A stretch of 64,000 nt of DNA, taken from Leptotrichia sp. HSP-536 (GTDB lineage Bacteria; Fusobacteriota; Fusobacteriia; Fusobacteriales; Leptotrichiaceae). The stretch's first letter is position 1, and each line of letters opens with the position of its first letter. Made by a program: the position numbers and the translations under genes. The stretch spans positions 1,054,001 to 1,118,000 of the forward strand of contig NZ_CP165647.1 of assembly GCF_041199985.1 (NCBI RefSeq), given 5' to 3'. Positions 36,796-46,412 of the stretch are shown here, piece after piece. The notes beneath the pieces were generated by a model that was not told the DNA's origin, did not search any database, and worked only from the letters and a program-made list of their open reading frames with translations.

Positions 36796-36880
36796 AAAAA
36801 TTCTGAAAGCAAGAATAATTTTAAAATAAAAATAATTTTTGAAATTCAGACTGTATCGAACAAGGAGATGATTAGGAAGT

Positions 36881-37444
36881 TTGGATACATTAAAAGATAA
36901 AGAAATTAAAATACCTGAAAGAATGTGTATTTGCTGTAGAAAAAAAGGTGAAAAGCCTGAATTTTTCCGTATAGCTGAGCGAGATGGGAAATATGTCTTT
37001 GATAAGGAAATGAAAATACAGGCAAGAGGATTTTACGTATGTAAAACGGTTCAATGTATTGAAAAGTTGTCAAAACATAAGAAATACAACATTGAGATGG
37101 AACAGCTCGTGAAAATGCTGGAAGAAATTAAAAGGCAAAAGAAAAGTATAATTGATATTTTAAGACCGATGAAAAATTCTGAATACTTTATGTTTGGAAT
37201 AGATGAAACTATTGACGGAATAAAGCGGGAAAAGATAAAACTTGTAGTTATTCCAAAAGATATAAAGTCCAAATATATTCAAGAATTTGAAAAATTAAGT
37301 GAGAAATTTAATTTTAAAACTATATTTATTGAAAAAAAGACTGAATTAATAGAACTTTTTTCAAGAGATGTAAACGTTGTCGGTATTTTTGACAAGAAAG
37401 TAATAAAAGGAATATTAAGCAAAGTGGAGGTGATGAATGGATGA
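36881..37444 (+). CDS. ylxR: YlxR (RnpM)-YlxQ fusion: RNA-binding DUF448 plus L7Ae-like domain
   Basis: 187 residues from a TTG with AGGAAG upstream. Residues ~8-85 are the YlxR/DUF448 domain (PERMCICCRKKGEK, then ARGFYVCKTVQCIEKL), a small RNA-binding protein recently linked to RNase P. Residues ~95-187 (EYFMFGIDETIDGIKREKIKLVVIPKDI) look like the L7Ae/YlxQ fold normally encoded by a separate gene between ylxR and infB. Here both are in one chain, exactly at that position. The stop overlaps the infB start (ATGA). Confidence 0.85.
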   Translation: MDTLKDKEIKIPERMCICCRKKGEKPEFFRIAERDGKYVFDKEMKIQARGFYVCKTVQCIEKLSKHKKYNIEMEQLVKMLEEIKRQKKSIIDILRPMKNSEYFMFGIDETIDGIKREKIKLVVIPKDIKSKYIQEFEKLSEKFNFKTIFIEKKTELIELFSRDVNVVGIFDKKVIKGILSKVEVMNG

Positions 37445-40400
37445 AAATACATGAATTGGCAAAAGAATTAGGTTATAGCGGAACTGCTAAGTTTATTGAG
37501 GATATTGCTAAAATCGGTATAACAGGTAAAAAACATCACATGAATGTATTAAGCAGTGAAGAAGAATCTTTAATTAGAAAAAGTCTTCAAAAAAATATCC
37601 AAAGTAATCAAAATAATAGCAACAGTAACAAAAGCAGATCTGAAAATCTGAATAAAAACGAAATAAAAACCAAGGAAAACAGTACATCAAAAGCGAGCAA
37701 CCATTCAGACATTCAAAAAAATAATGCTGAACAAAGTAAAAATAATGAAAATTACAAACAAAATGCAAAACAGCCATTAAACAAAAATAGTAAACTAAAT
37801 TCAGAAAAAAATCCTGATGCTGGAAACAAAAATCTGGACAATAGAAAAAATTTAGATAATAATCAAAATCAAAAATTTGGACAGCCAAATAAATTTGATA
37901 AAAAAGAAAATCAAAAGAAAATGGAGATGAAAGCGAATTTGAGTAGTCAAAATAATAAAATGAATGATGTAAACAAAGAAAAGCAAAATTTTCAAAATAG
38001 AGAAAATAGTGGAAGAAATTATCAAAACCGAGATAATCGAGACAATCAAGGAAGAGACAATAGAAACAGGGACAACTTTAGAAAAGATGGAAGAGATAAT
38101 TTCAGAAGAGACAACCGAAACTTTAACAAAGATGGAAATAATCAGTCACGAGACAATCGTAATTTTAATAGGGACAGAGACAACAATAACCGAGACAGCA
38201 GAGAAAATAGTGGAAGAAATTATCAAAACCGAGATAATCGGGACAATCAAGGAAGAGACAGTAGAAACAGAGACAACTTTAGAAAAGACGGAAGAGATAA
38301 TTTCAGACGAGACAACCGAAACTTTAACAAAGATGGAAATAATCAGTCACGGGACAATCGAGATAATCGTGATAACAGAGGATTTCAAAATCGGGATAGA
38401 GATAATCAAGGTGGTGGAAGAAACTTCAGGGATAGACAAGATAATAGAAACTTTTCTGATAGAGGTGGATTTAATAGGGATAGAGATGACTTTAGACGAG
38501 ACAACCGAAACTTTTCAAATAAAAAGGAGACACAATCGGAAATTCCAGCAGCAGCAGTGGCTGAAAAAGGTAAAGCCGGTGGAAAAGGAAAAGGAAAATT
38601 TGACAAGAAAAAATACGAAAAAAATAGAAGAGATAGAGAACTTCAGGAAAAAGAACTTCGTTCTGACTTTAGAAAAGATGACAAAAAGAAAAAGAAAAAC
38701 AAGAAACAGGAAAAGGCTGTCAAAGATGAAATTGTCAGAATTGAAGGAGAGAGCATAGGAATGATAACAATTGGAGAGGAAATTGTTATTAAAGATCTAG
38801 CTGAAAAATTGGGAATCAATGTATCTGACATAATTAAAAAATTCTTTATGGAAGGGAAACTGCTTACTGCGAATGCAATTTTATCCTTTGAGGAAGCTGA
38901 AGAAGTGGCACTTGACTATGAAGTAATTGTGGAAAAGGAAGTAATTGAAGAAGTTAGTTATGGTGAAAAATATCATCTTGAGCAAGAAGACAAGGAAGCT
39001 GAACTTGTTACAAGAGCACCTGTAATTACAATAATGGGACACGTTGACCACGGGAAAACTTCATTGCTTGATGCACTTAGACATACAAATATTATGAGTG
39101 ATGAAGCTGGAGGAATTACGCAAAAAATAGGGGCTTACCAAGTAAACTGGAAAGGACAGAGAATTACATTCATTGATACTCCAGGGCATGAGGCGTTTAC
39201 TGAAATGAGAGCAAGAGGAGCGAATATTACGGATATTTCGATTCTGATTGTAGCGGCTGATGATGGAGTAAAACCTCAGACTGTGGAAGCTATTTCTCAT
39301 GCTAAGGAAGCGGGAGTTCCAATAATTGTTGCAATTAACAAAATTGATAAGCCAGGTGCTGATCCTATGAAAGTTAGAACTGAATTGACTGAATATGGCT
39401 TGATGTCACCTGAATGGGGAGGAACTACTGAATTTGTTGAAATTTCTGCTAAAAAGAAAATTAATTTGGAAGAACTTCTTGAAACAATATTAATTACAGC
39501 GGAACTTGAAGAATTGAAGGCAAATCCTAACAAACGTCCTAAGGCAGTTGTCGTAGAATCAAGACTGGATCCTAAGATGGGAGCAGTTGCCGATGTGCTT
39601 GTGCAGGAAGGAACGCTTAAAATTGGAGATGTGTTCGTAGCTGGAGAATCTCATGGTAGAGTCCGTTCAATGCTTGATGACAGAGGTAAAAAAATAAACA
39701 AGGCTATTGTTTCACAGCCAGTTGAAATTACAGGATTTAATGTCGTTCCAAATGCGGGAGATATTTTGTATGGTGTAGAAAGTGATAAACAGGCTAAGAA
39801 AATTGTTGAAGATTTTATCAGGGAAAGAAAAGTAAACGAACAAAACAAGAAAAAACATATTTCACTGGAAAGTTTATCTCAAGAACTGGAAGAGCAGGAA
39901 TTAAAAGAATTGAAATGTATCATAAGAGCCGATTCAAAAGGATCAGTTGAAGCATTGAGGGAATCGCTTGAAAAATTAAATACAGAAAAAGTTGTAATTA
40001 ACATAATTCAGGGAAGTGCGGGAGCTGTAACGGAAGGGGATGTAAAACTTGCAGAAGCATCGAATGCAATTATAATCGCATTTAACGTGCGTCCAACAAC
40101 ACCAGCCAGAATTATTGCCGAGAAAACTGGAGTAGAAATTAGAAACTATAACGTAATTTACCACGCAACTGAAGAAATTGAAAAAGCGATGAAAGGAATG
40201 CTTGATCCTGAGTTTAAAGAAGTTTACTTTGGAAGAATTGAAGTTAAGCAAGTGTTTAAAGTATCAAATGTTGGAAATATCGCAGGAGCAGTTGTTGTTG
40301 ACGGAAAAGTTACGAAAGATTCGAAAATCCGTGTAATTCGTGATGGAATTATTATTTTTGACGGTGAATTAGGTTCATTGAAACGGTTTAAGGATGATGT

Positions 40401-40509
40401 TAAGGAAGTTGTAATGGGACAGGAATGTGGAATTGGTATTCAAGACTTTAATGATATTAAGGCTGGAGATATTATCGAATCGTACATTATGGAAGAAATC
40501 CCAAGATAA
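37441..40509 (+). CDS. infB: Translation initiation factor IF-2
   Basis: 1022 residues. An N-terminal IF2N helix (KIHELAKELGYSGTAKFIED) is followed by ~370 residues of disordered, Asn/Asp/Arg-rich sequence, then a second IF2N domain (~440-500) and the GTPase core. The core has G1 GHVDHGKTS near 533, G3 DTPGHEAF and G4 NKID, with domains II-IV to the C-terminus (fMet-tRNA-binding domain near YFGRIEVKQVFKVS). The disordered part has a ~160-base internal duplication (38000-38159 and 38201-38360, 201 bases apart, in frame) rich in RDNRDN and FRRDNRNF. GGAGGTG precedes the start. Confidence 0.97.
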   Translation: MKIHELAKELGYSGTAKFIEDIAKIGITGKKHHMNVLSSEEESLIRKSLQKNIQSNQNNSNSNKSRSENLNKNEIKTKENSTSKASNHSDIQKNNAEQSKNNENYKQNAKQPLNKNSKLNSEKNPDAGNKNLDNRKNLDNNQNQKFGQPNKFDKKENQKKMEMKANLSSQNNKMNDVNKEKQNFQNRENSGRNYQNRDNRDNQGRDNRNRDNFRKDGRDNFRRDNRNFNKDGNNQSRDNRNFNRDRDNNNRDSRENSGRNYQNRDNRDNQGRDSRNRDNFRKDGRDNFRRDNRNFNKDGNNQSRDNRDNRDNRGFQNRDRDNQGGGRNFRDRQDNRNFSDRGGFNRDRDDFRRDNRNFSNKKETQSEIPAAAVAEKGKAGGKGKGKFDKKKYEKNRRDRELQEKELRSDFRKDDKKKKKNKKQEKAVKDEIVRIEGESIGMITIGEEIVIKDLAEKLGINVSDIIKKFFMEGKLLTANAILSFEEAEEVALDYEVIVEKEVIEEVSYGEKYHLEQEDKEAELVTRAPVITIMGHVDHGKTSLLDALRHTNIMSDEAGGITQKIGAYQVNWKGQRITFIDTPGHEAFTEMRARGANITDISILIVAADDGVKPQTVEAISHAKEAGVPIIVAINKIDKPGADPMKVRTELTEYGLMSPEWGGTTEFVEISAKKKINLEELLETILITAELEELKANPNKRPKAVVVESRLDPKMGAVADVLVQEGTLKIGDVFVAGESHGRVRSMLDDRGKKINKAIVSQPVEITGFNVVPNAGDILYGVESDKQAKKIVEDFIRERKVNEQNKKKHISLESLSQELEEQELKELKCIIRADSKGSVEALRESLEKLNTEKVVINIIQGSAGAVTEGDVKLAEASNAIIIAFNVRPTTPARIIAEKTGVEIRNYNVIYHATEEIEKAMKGMLDPEFKEVYFGRIEVKQVFKVSNVGNIAGAVVVDGKVTKDSKIRVIRDGIIIFDGELGSLKRFKDDVKEVVMGQECGIGIQDFNDIKAGDIIESYIMEEIPR

Positions 40510-40530
40510 CAATAGATAGGTGATAATTGT

Positions 40531-40899
40531 ATGAATGATAGAAGAAAAAGAGGACTGGAAAAGGAAATATCAAGAATTATCGGAATGACGCTTTTGACAG
40601 AAGTAAAAAATGATAAAATAAAAAATCTTGTGTCTATTCACAAGGTTGAACTGACAAAAGACGGACGGTATCTTGACTTGACTTTTTCAATACTGGATTT
40701 AAAAGATAACGTAAATAGAGAGAAAATCGCTGAAGATTTGAATAAATTAAAAGGTTTTTTTAGAAAAAAAATTGGTTCACAGCTGTCAATAAGGTTTGTT
40801 CCAGAAGTTAGAATTCATTTGGACGACAGTGTTGAATATGGAGTAAAGATTGCGTCGATATTGAATGAAATAAAAAAGGAAAATGACAATATTGAATAG
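40531..40899 (+). CDS. rbfA: Ribosome-binding factor A
   Basis: 122 residues. The KH-like fold opens with RKRGLEKEISRIIGMTLL and contains VELTKDGRYLDLTFSIL and RFVPEVRIHLDDSVEYG, the RbfA signature. It assists 16S rRNA 5'-end maturation in the 30S subunit. It lies 21 bases after infB with AGGTGATAATTG as its ribosome-binding site. Confidence 0.95.
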   Translation: MNDRRKRGLEKEISRIIGMTLLTEVKNDKIKNLVSIHKVELTKDGRYLDLTFSILDLKDNVNREKIAEDLNKLKGFFRKKIGSQLSIRFVPEVRIHLDDSVEYGVKIASILNEIKKENDNIE

Positions 40900-40966
40900 T
40901 AGAATTGCTTTAAATTTAGAAATTTTTTAAGGCAGTTCAACTATACAAAAAAGAAAGCGATTAATA

Positions 40967-42664
40967 ATGAAATGGGAATTAAAAAACTATGACGAAAATT
41001 ATTTGACATCTAAAAGTTCTGAATTTGGTGAAAGCAGGTTAATTTCAAGGCTTCTTCTGAATCGTGGAATCAATACGAAAGAAAAAGTTTCTAAATTCTT
41101 AAATTCAGATGAGAAAGATATTCACAATCCATTTTTATTTGAAAATATGGAAAAAGTTGTGAAAAGAATACAGCAGGCTGGGAAAAATAAGGAAAAAATC
41201 GTAGTTTATGGAGATTATGACGTTGATGGAATTTCTGGAGTGGCTTATCTTGTAATAATGCTAAGAAAATTGGGACTCAATGTGGATTATTACATTCCAA
41301 ACCGTGTTCATGAGGGAACTGGAATAAATAAACACGTTTTAGCCTTTTTGAAAAATCGGGAAACAAAACTTTTTATAACAGTTGATACTTCGATAAATGA
41401 TTATGATGAAATATTGATGTTAAAGAATATTGGCGTTGATATAATTATAACAGATCATCATAGGCAAATTGGCGTTTTTGAGAATAAGGATGTGGAAAAG
41501 GAGCTTAATATTCTTACGATAAATCCAAAAACTAGCAAAACCTACCCAAATAAATATTTATCAGGCTCTGGAGTCGCATTCAAGCTTGCCGATGCAGTTT
41601 ATGAAAGATACGGTGCAAATAAAAAAATATTATATGATTATCTGGATATAATAATGATTGGAACGGTTGCAGATGTTGTGCCAATGACAGATGAAAACAG
41701 ATTTATTATAAAAAAAGGGTTAAATAATCTAAAAAAAACTAAAATAAAAGGTTTGAAGTATATTATTAACTATTTAAAAATAAATCCGAGAAATATAACG
41801 ACGAGCGATATAGGATTTTTCATTGCACCAATTTTTAACGCACTTGGGAGAATTGATAATTCCAAAAGAGTTGTAAATTTCTTTATTGAAGAGGATGATT
41901 TCAAACTTTTCGCAATAATTGAGGAAATGAAACGTGCAAATAAAATCAGACGTTATCTGGAAAATGAGATTTACAACGAGCTGGAAGAAAAAATCCAAAG
42001 ACTTGAGCGACCGAAATATATTTTTATGAAAAGCAGAAGATGGCATTCTGGCGTAATTGGTGTAGTTTGTTCAAGAATTTCCATAAAGTACAATATTCCA
42101 GTGATTCTTATTTCAATAAAAAACGGATATGGAAAAGCATCCTGCAGAAGTATCGAAGGAATCAATATTTTTGATATTTTAAAAAGTGTATCGGATAAGC
42201 TGGAGCGGTTTGGAGGGCATGATTTGGCAGCTGGATTTCTTGTTTCGGAAAAATATTTAGGCGAAATTGAAAAACATTTGCGGCAAAAACTGGCAAGAAA
42301 AAACAGGGAAAATGTCCAGAAAACATTGTATGTGGATGCCTGGCTGAATATCGAGAATTTAAATAAACGAAAATTACATGAAATAAACAGGCTTTCCCCT
42401 TTTGGGCTGGATAATCAGGAGGCAAATTTTATGGATTCTGATGTGAATTTTTTTAATTTAACAAAATTTGGGATAAATAATCGGCATTTCAAAGGATTTG
42501 TCAGAAAAAATAATCGGATTATTTCAGTAATTGGATATAATTTAGGACATAAATTAAAGATAAATAATTTTTATAAGAAAAAATTTAAAATAGTTTATAC
42601 TCCAATATTTAGATCTGTTCATTCAGATTTGTTTATTGAGCTGAAAATAAAGGATTTTAAGTAA
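40967..42664 (+). CDS. recJ: Single-stranded-DNA exonuclease RecJ
   Basis: 565 residues. DHH-family phosphoesterase with VVYGDYDVDGISG (motif I), VDTSINDYDE (motif II), DIIITDHHRQ (motif III, DHH) and NPKTSKTYPNKYLSGSGVAFKLAD. The DHHA1 domain has RRWHSGVIGVVCSRI and FGGHDLAAGF. RecJ degrades ssDNA 5' to 3' in recombination and mismatch repair. Motif II has Thr-Ser where Cys-Gly is usual, a minor oddity. The C-terminal OB region is present. It continues the rimP-rbfA operon after 67 bases. Confidence 0.94.
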   Translation: MKWELKNYDENYLTSKSSEFGESRLISRLLLNRGINTKEKVSKFLNSDEKDIHNPFLFENMEKVVKRIQQAGKNKEKIVVYGDYDVDGISGVAYLVIMLRKLGLNVDYYIPNRVHEGTGINKHVLAFLKNRETKLFITVDTSINDYDEILMLKNIGVDIIITDHHRQIGVFENKDVEKELNILTINPKTSKTYPNKYLSGSGVAFKLADAVYERYGANKKILYDYLDIIMIGTVADVVPMTDENRFIIKKGLNNLKKTKIKGLKYIINYLKINPRNITTSDIGFFIAPIFNALGRIDNSKRVVNFFIEEDDFKLFAIIEEMKRANKIRRYLENEIYNELEEKIQRLERPKYIFMKSRRWHSGVIGVVCSRISIKYNIPVILISIKNGYGKASCRSIEGINIFDILKSVSDKLERFGGHDLAAGFLVSEKYLGEIEKHLRQKLARKNRENVQKTLYVDAWLNIENLNKRKLHEINRLSPFGLDNQEANFMDSDVNFFNLTKFGINNRHFKGFVRKNNRIISVIGYNLGHKLKINNFYKKKFKIVYTPIFRSVHSDLFIELKIKDFK

Positions 42665-42729
42665 AATAACTAAATTAATTAATTAATTAAATTATAAATA
42701 ATAAAAATTTTTAGGAGGAATTAAGAAAA

Positions 42730-44016
42730 ATGGCAGTAAAAAAATTAAACGAGTCTACTTATGAAGTATCAGCAGTTAGGGAAGGGGAAGAATTAAAACA
42801 TTTAAAAGAACATGTTTTAGTACATTTTAAAGATGCAAAAGTAGATGGTTTCCGTCCAGGACACGTACCTGCGAAAGTAATTGAAAATAAATTTAAAAAA
42901 GAAATCGAAGGAGAAATCTTAAATCATATTATTTCTGATGAATATAGAAAAGCGGTTGCAGAAAATGAATTAAGACCAATCGCTGATATTAAACTTGAAA
43001 AATATGAACTTAACGATGATAAAGTTGAAGTAGTATTTACAATACCTGTATTACCTTCATTTGAATTAGGGCAATATAAAGGTGTGGAAGTAGAAAAGGA
43101 AAATGTTGAAATTACTGACGAAAAAGTAAATGAAGAAATTGAAAAATTAAGAGAAAATGCGGCAAAATTAAAAGAAGTTGAAGAAAATGAAGAAGCTAAA
43201 AATGATGATGTTGTAAACATTAACTTTGAAGGATTTATGGATGGTGAAGCATTTGATGGCGGAAAAGCTGAAGGGTATGACTTGACATTAGGTTCTCACA
43301 GCTTTATTGACACTTTTGAAGATCAAATTGCAGGACACAAAAAAGGTGACGAATTTGACGTGAATGTTACATTCCCGGAAGAATATCACGCTGAAAACTT
43401 AAAAGGAAAACCAGCCTTATTCAAAGTAAAAGTAAATTCAATCAAGAGAAAAGAAGAAGCTGAATTAAATGACGACTTGGCAAAAGAATTAGGATTTGAC
43501 TCGGTTGAAGATATGACAAATAAAACTAGAGAAAATATTACAAAAAGAGAAGAAGCAAGAGCTGAAAATGACTTTAAGAACAAAGTTGTAGAGGCTGTTG
43601 TAGATGCAATTACATTTGATGTTCCAGAAGAATTAGTTCGAAGAGAAATTGACTACCAAATCAATAGATTTGCACAACAATTGCAAATGCAAGGAATGAA
43701 ATTGGAGCAATATTTCCAAATGACTGGACAAACATTGGAAACAATGAGAGAAAGTGCAAAAGAAAATGCTGAAAGAGCTGTAAAAACAGAACTAGTATTA
43801 GCTGAAATCGCTAAAGCTGAAGAAATCAAAACAACTGACGACGAAATAACAAAAGAAATTGAAACATTGGCTGCAATGTACGGAATTGACAAGGAAACAT
43901 TACTTTCTGATGTAAGAAAAAATGGAAACTATGAAAGATTCATTGATGAAACAAACTACAGATTAGTAAATCAAAAAACAATTGATTTATTAGTAAATGA
44001 AGCAAAAGTTAAATAG
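42730..44016 (+). CDS. tig: Trigger factor
   Basis: 428 residues. Ribosome-binding domain with the signature GFRPGHVPAKVIENKF near residue 40; PPIase domain (~150-235) with VNINFEGFMDGEAFDGGKAEGYDL and FPEEYHAENLKGKPALFKVKV; C-terminal chaperone arms. It receives nascent chains at the ribosome exit. AGGAGGAATTAAG precedes the ATG. It heads a proteostasis group followed by clpP, clpX and lon. Confidence 0.96.
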   Translation: MAVKKLNESTYEVSAVREGEELKHLKEHVLVHFKDAKVDGFRPGHVPAKVIENKFKKEIEGEILNHIISDEYRKAVAENELRPIADIKLEKYELNDDKVEVVFTIPVLPSFELGQYKGVEVEKENVEITDEKVNEEIEKLRENAAKLKEVEENEEAKNDDVVNINFEGFMDGEAFDGGKAEGYDLTLGSHSFIDTFEDQIAGHKKGDEFDVNVTFPEEYHAENLKGKPALFKVKVNSIKRKEEAELNDDLAKELGFDSVEDMTNKTRENITKREEARAENDFKNKVVEAVVDAITFDVPEELVRREIDYQINRFAQQLQMQGMKLEQYFQMTGQTLETMRESAKENAERAVKTELVLAEIAKAEEIKTTDDEITKEIETLAAMYGIDKETLLSDVRKNGNYERFIDETNYRLVNQKTIDLLVNEAKVK

Positions 44017-44062
44017 TAATTTCGAGAAAATTACGAAATAAAAAGAATATTTTGATTTTAGA

Positions 44063-44107
44063 AGAATTTTGTGATAAAATGATTTATTGCGAAATTCTTT
44101 TTCTTTA
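44063..44107 (+). terminator. Terminator after trigger factor
   Basis: AGAATTT (44063-44069) pairs with AAATTCT (44092-44098) followed by TTTTCTTT. Confidence 0.55.
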
Positions 44108-44207
44108 TATTTAAACTGTAAAATTTTAAAATGATTTTACGATAGTTTTACAATAATGAGAAAAATAAAAAATGAAAGAAAAATTGACAGAAAGAGGAGG
44201 AAATAAT

Positions 44208-44783
44208 ATGTCAGTATATAGTCCAGTAGTTATTGAAAATGATGGACGTGGGGAAAGAAGCTATGATATTTATTCAAGACTTTTAAAGGATAGAATAATT
44301 TTTGTAAGTGGAGAAGTTGAAGATGGGATGGCAAATGCAATTGTCGCTCAATTATTATTTTTAGATGCACAGGATAATGAAAAAGATATAGTTATGTATA
44401 TAAACAGTCCAGGTGGAGTAATTACTGCGGGACTTGCAATTTATGACACAATGCGTCACATTAAAAGCGATGTTTCTACAGTCTGTGTGGGACAAGCAGC
44501 AAGTATGGGAGCAGTATTATTGTCGGCTGGAGCAAAAGGAAAAAGATACTCATTACCAAATTCAAGAATTATGATTCACCAGCCATTAGGTGGAGCAAGA
44601 GGACAGGCAACAGATATTCAGATTCAAGCAAAAGAAATTGAAAGAATGAAGGAAATAACAAGCAAAATTTTATCAGAAGCAACTGGAAAATCAGTAGAGG
44701 AAATTTATGCAGATACTGAAAGAGACAACTTTATGTCCCCAGACGAAGCTGTAAATTACGGATTAATTGATAAAATTTTATAA
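44208..44783 (+). CDS. clpP: ATP-dependent Clp protease proteolytic subunit
   Basis: 191 residues from ATG 44208, with GAGGAGG upstream; an ATG at 44172 would add 12 residues not typical of ClpP. The serine-protease triad is Ser99 (GQAASMGA), His124 (MIHQP) and Asp173 (ERDN). Forms the tetradecameric chamber fed by ClpX, whose gene lies 367 bases downstream. Confidence 0.96.
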   Translation: MSVYSPVVIENDGRGERSYDIYSRLLKDRIIFVSGEVEDGMANAIVAQLLFLDAQDNEKDIVMYINSPGGVITAGLAIYDTMRHIKSDVSTVCVGQAASMGAVLLSAGAKGKRYSLPNSRIMIHQPLGGARGQATDIQIQAKEIERMKEITSKILSEATGKSVEEIYADTERDNFMSPDEAVNYGLIDKIL

Positions 44784-44884
44784 AAACTTTATTTAAAACA
44801 TATTTTTAAAATTATAGAAAATTTTATTTATGATAGTTTCATTTTTAATTATCTAAACTTTTATTTAATTAAAATAAATATTAA

Positions 44885-45057
44885 GCAAAATTTCGTTAGA
44901 AGAAAAATAGCTGTTTGAGCTTTTAAAATAAATTTTAATTTGATATAAAATTATTTGTGTTGAAATAATTTATATTTAAAAGCGAGTTCTATTTTTCTTT
45001 TATAAGAAAGTTTTGCGTAAAGCGGGAGTGCAGAGGTATGGCGCTTGATACCTCTGC
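44885..45057. repeat. Palindromic element plus hairpin between clpP and clpX
   Basis: GCAAAATTTCGTTAGAAG... (44885-44910) is nearly the reverse complement of the stretch ending at 45016. Their cores AAGAAAAATAG and CTATTTTTCTT match exactly, and GCAAAA/TTTTGC form the tips. Beside it GCAGAGGTAT/ATACCTCTGC (45030-45039, 45048-45057) is a perfect 10-base-pair stem with an 8-base loop but no T run, so it is not an ordinary terminator. The remaining gap (44784-45150) shows no gene. Confidence 0.5.
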
Positions 45058-45150
45058 GTTAAAAAAATAATAAGTAAAATAATAAAATAGAAATTAATAA
45101 TAAAAATATATAAATAGGAATTATATAAAGAAAAAACGAGGTGAAAAATA

Positions 45151-46377
45151 TTGGCAAAGAAAAAAAATTACTGTTCATTCTGTGGCAGGGAAGAGCATGA
45201 AGTGGAACGGTTGATACAAAGTCCTGAAGAGGATGATGTGTTTATCTGTAATGAATGTATAGAAGATAGTGCGGAATTGCTGGATAGTTTCAGAGAATAT
45301 GATGAAAATGAGCAAAATAGAGAGATTACATTGTTAAAGCCAAAAGAAATAAAGGCAAAACTTGATGAATATATTATCGGACAGGAACAGCCTAAAAAAG
45401 TATTATCTGTAGCAGTTTATAATCATTTTAAGAGAATAATGCATAAACAAAAAAATGTAGACAATGATGTGGAACTGCAAAAATCAAATGTGTTGCTAGT
45501 AGGGCCTACTGGAAGTGGAAAAACCTTGCTTGCACAGACATTGGCGAAAACATTGAATGTGCCTTTGGCGATTGCAGATGCAACGACATTGACGGAAGCT
45601 GGATATGTTGGGGATGACGTAGAAAACGTGCTTTTGAAATTAATAAAAGCGGCTGATTATGACATTGAAACGGCGGAACACGGGATAATTTATATTGATG
45701 AAATTGATAAAATTGCGAGAAAATCGGAAAATATGTCAATTACAAGGGATGTTTCTGGAGAAGGAGTTCAGCAGGCGTTACTTAAGATTATTGAAGGGAC
45801 TGTTGCGAGCGTGCCTCCACAAGGTGGAAGAAAGCATCCAAATCAGGAAATGATTGAAATTAATACGAAGGATATTTTATTTATCGTTGGTGGGGCATTT
45901 GAAGGGCTGGAAGCGAAAGTCAAGGATAGAGTCAATGAGAAAAGAGTAGGATTTGGACTGGAAACAAATAATACGAAATTGGACGATTTGACTTTATTTG
46001 AAAATGTATTGCCAGAAGATTTGATAAAATTTGGGCTGATTCCTGAATTAATTGGGCGGTTACCAGTAATCACAGCACTTCATGGGCTTGACGAGGAAGC
46101 TATGATTAAAATATTAACAGAGCCTAAAAACTCGCTTGTTAAGCAATATAAAAAATATTTTGAGATGGAAAATGTGGATTTGGAATTTGAGAAGGATGCG
46201 ATTACAGAAATTGCACAATTGGCACTGAAAAGAAAAATTGGGGCGAGGGGGCTTCGTTCCATTATTGAAAGTGTTATGACTGATTTAATGTATGAAATTC
46301 CATCAAAAGATAATGTTAAAAAAGTAATAATTACTAAAGAAGCAGTTACTGATAAAGAGAAAGTAATTGTTGAATAA
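45151..46377 (+). CDS. clpX: ATP-dependent Clp protease ATPase subunit ClpX
   Basis: 408 residues from a TTG with GAGGTG ten bases upstream. The N-terminal zinc-binding domain has Cys8, Cys11, Cys33 and Cys36. The AAA+ core has Walker A GPTGSGKT, Walker B IIYIDEIDKIA, pore loop GYVGDDVE and the RKH-like segment. It unfolds substrates for ClpP. Lon follows 35 bases later. Confidence 0.97.
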   Translation: MAKKKNYCSFCGREEHEVERLIQSPEEDDVFICNECIEDSAELLDSFREYDENEQNREITLLKPKEIKAKLDEYIIGQEQPKKVLSVAVYNHFKRIMHKQKNVDNDVELQKSNVLLVGPTGSGKTLLAQTLAKTLNVPLAIADATTLTEAGYVGDDVENVLLKLIKAADYDIETAEHGIIYIDEIDKIARKSENMSITRDVSGEGVQQALLKIIEGTVASVPPQGGRKHPNQEMIEINTKDILFIVGGAFEGLEAKVKDRVNEKRVGFGLETNNTKLDDLTLFENVLPEDLIKFGLIPELIGRLPVITALHGLDEEAMIKILTEPKNSLVKQYKKYFEMENVDLEFEKDAITEIAQLALKRKIGARGLRSIIESVMTDLMYEIPSKDNVKKVIITKEAVTDKEKVIVE

Positions 46378-46412
46378 TGATTAAATTAATATAAAGTATG
46401 AAAGGGGAAATT

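Noticed and set aside
38009..38758. 249-codon frame overlapping infB, rich in Glu/Thr/Ile
   Set aside because: It is the +1 reading of the RDN repeat of IF-2; the repeat keeps all frames open. No ribosome-binding site.
45030..45057. Ordinary terminator of clpP
   Set aside because: The stem is perfect, but neither strand has a T run after it.
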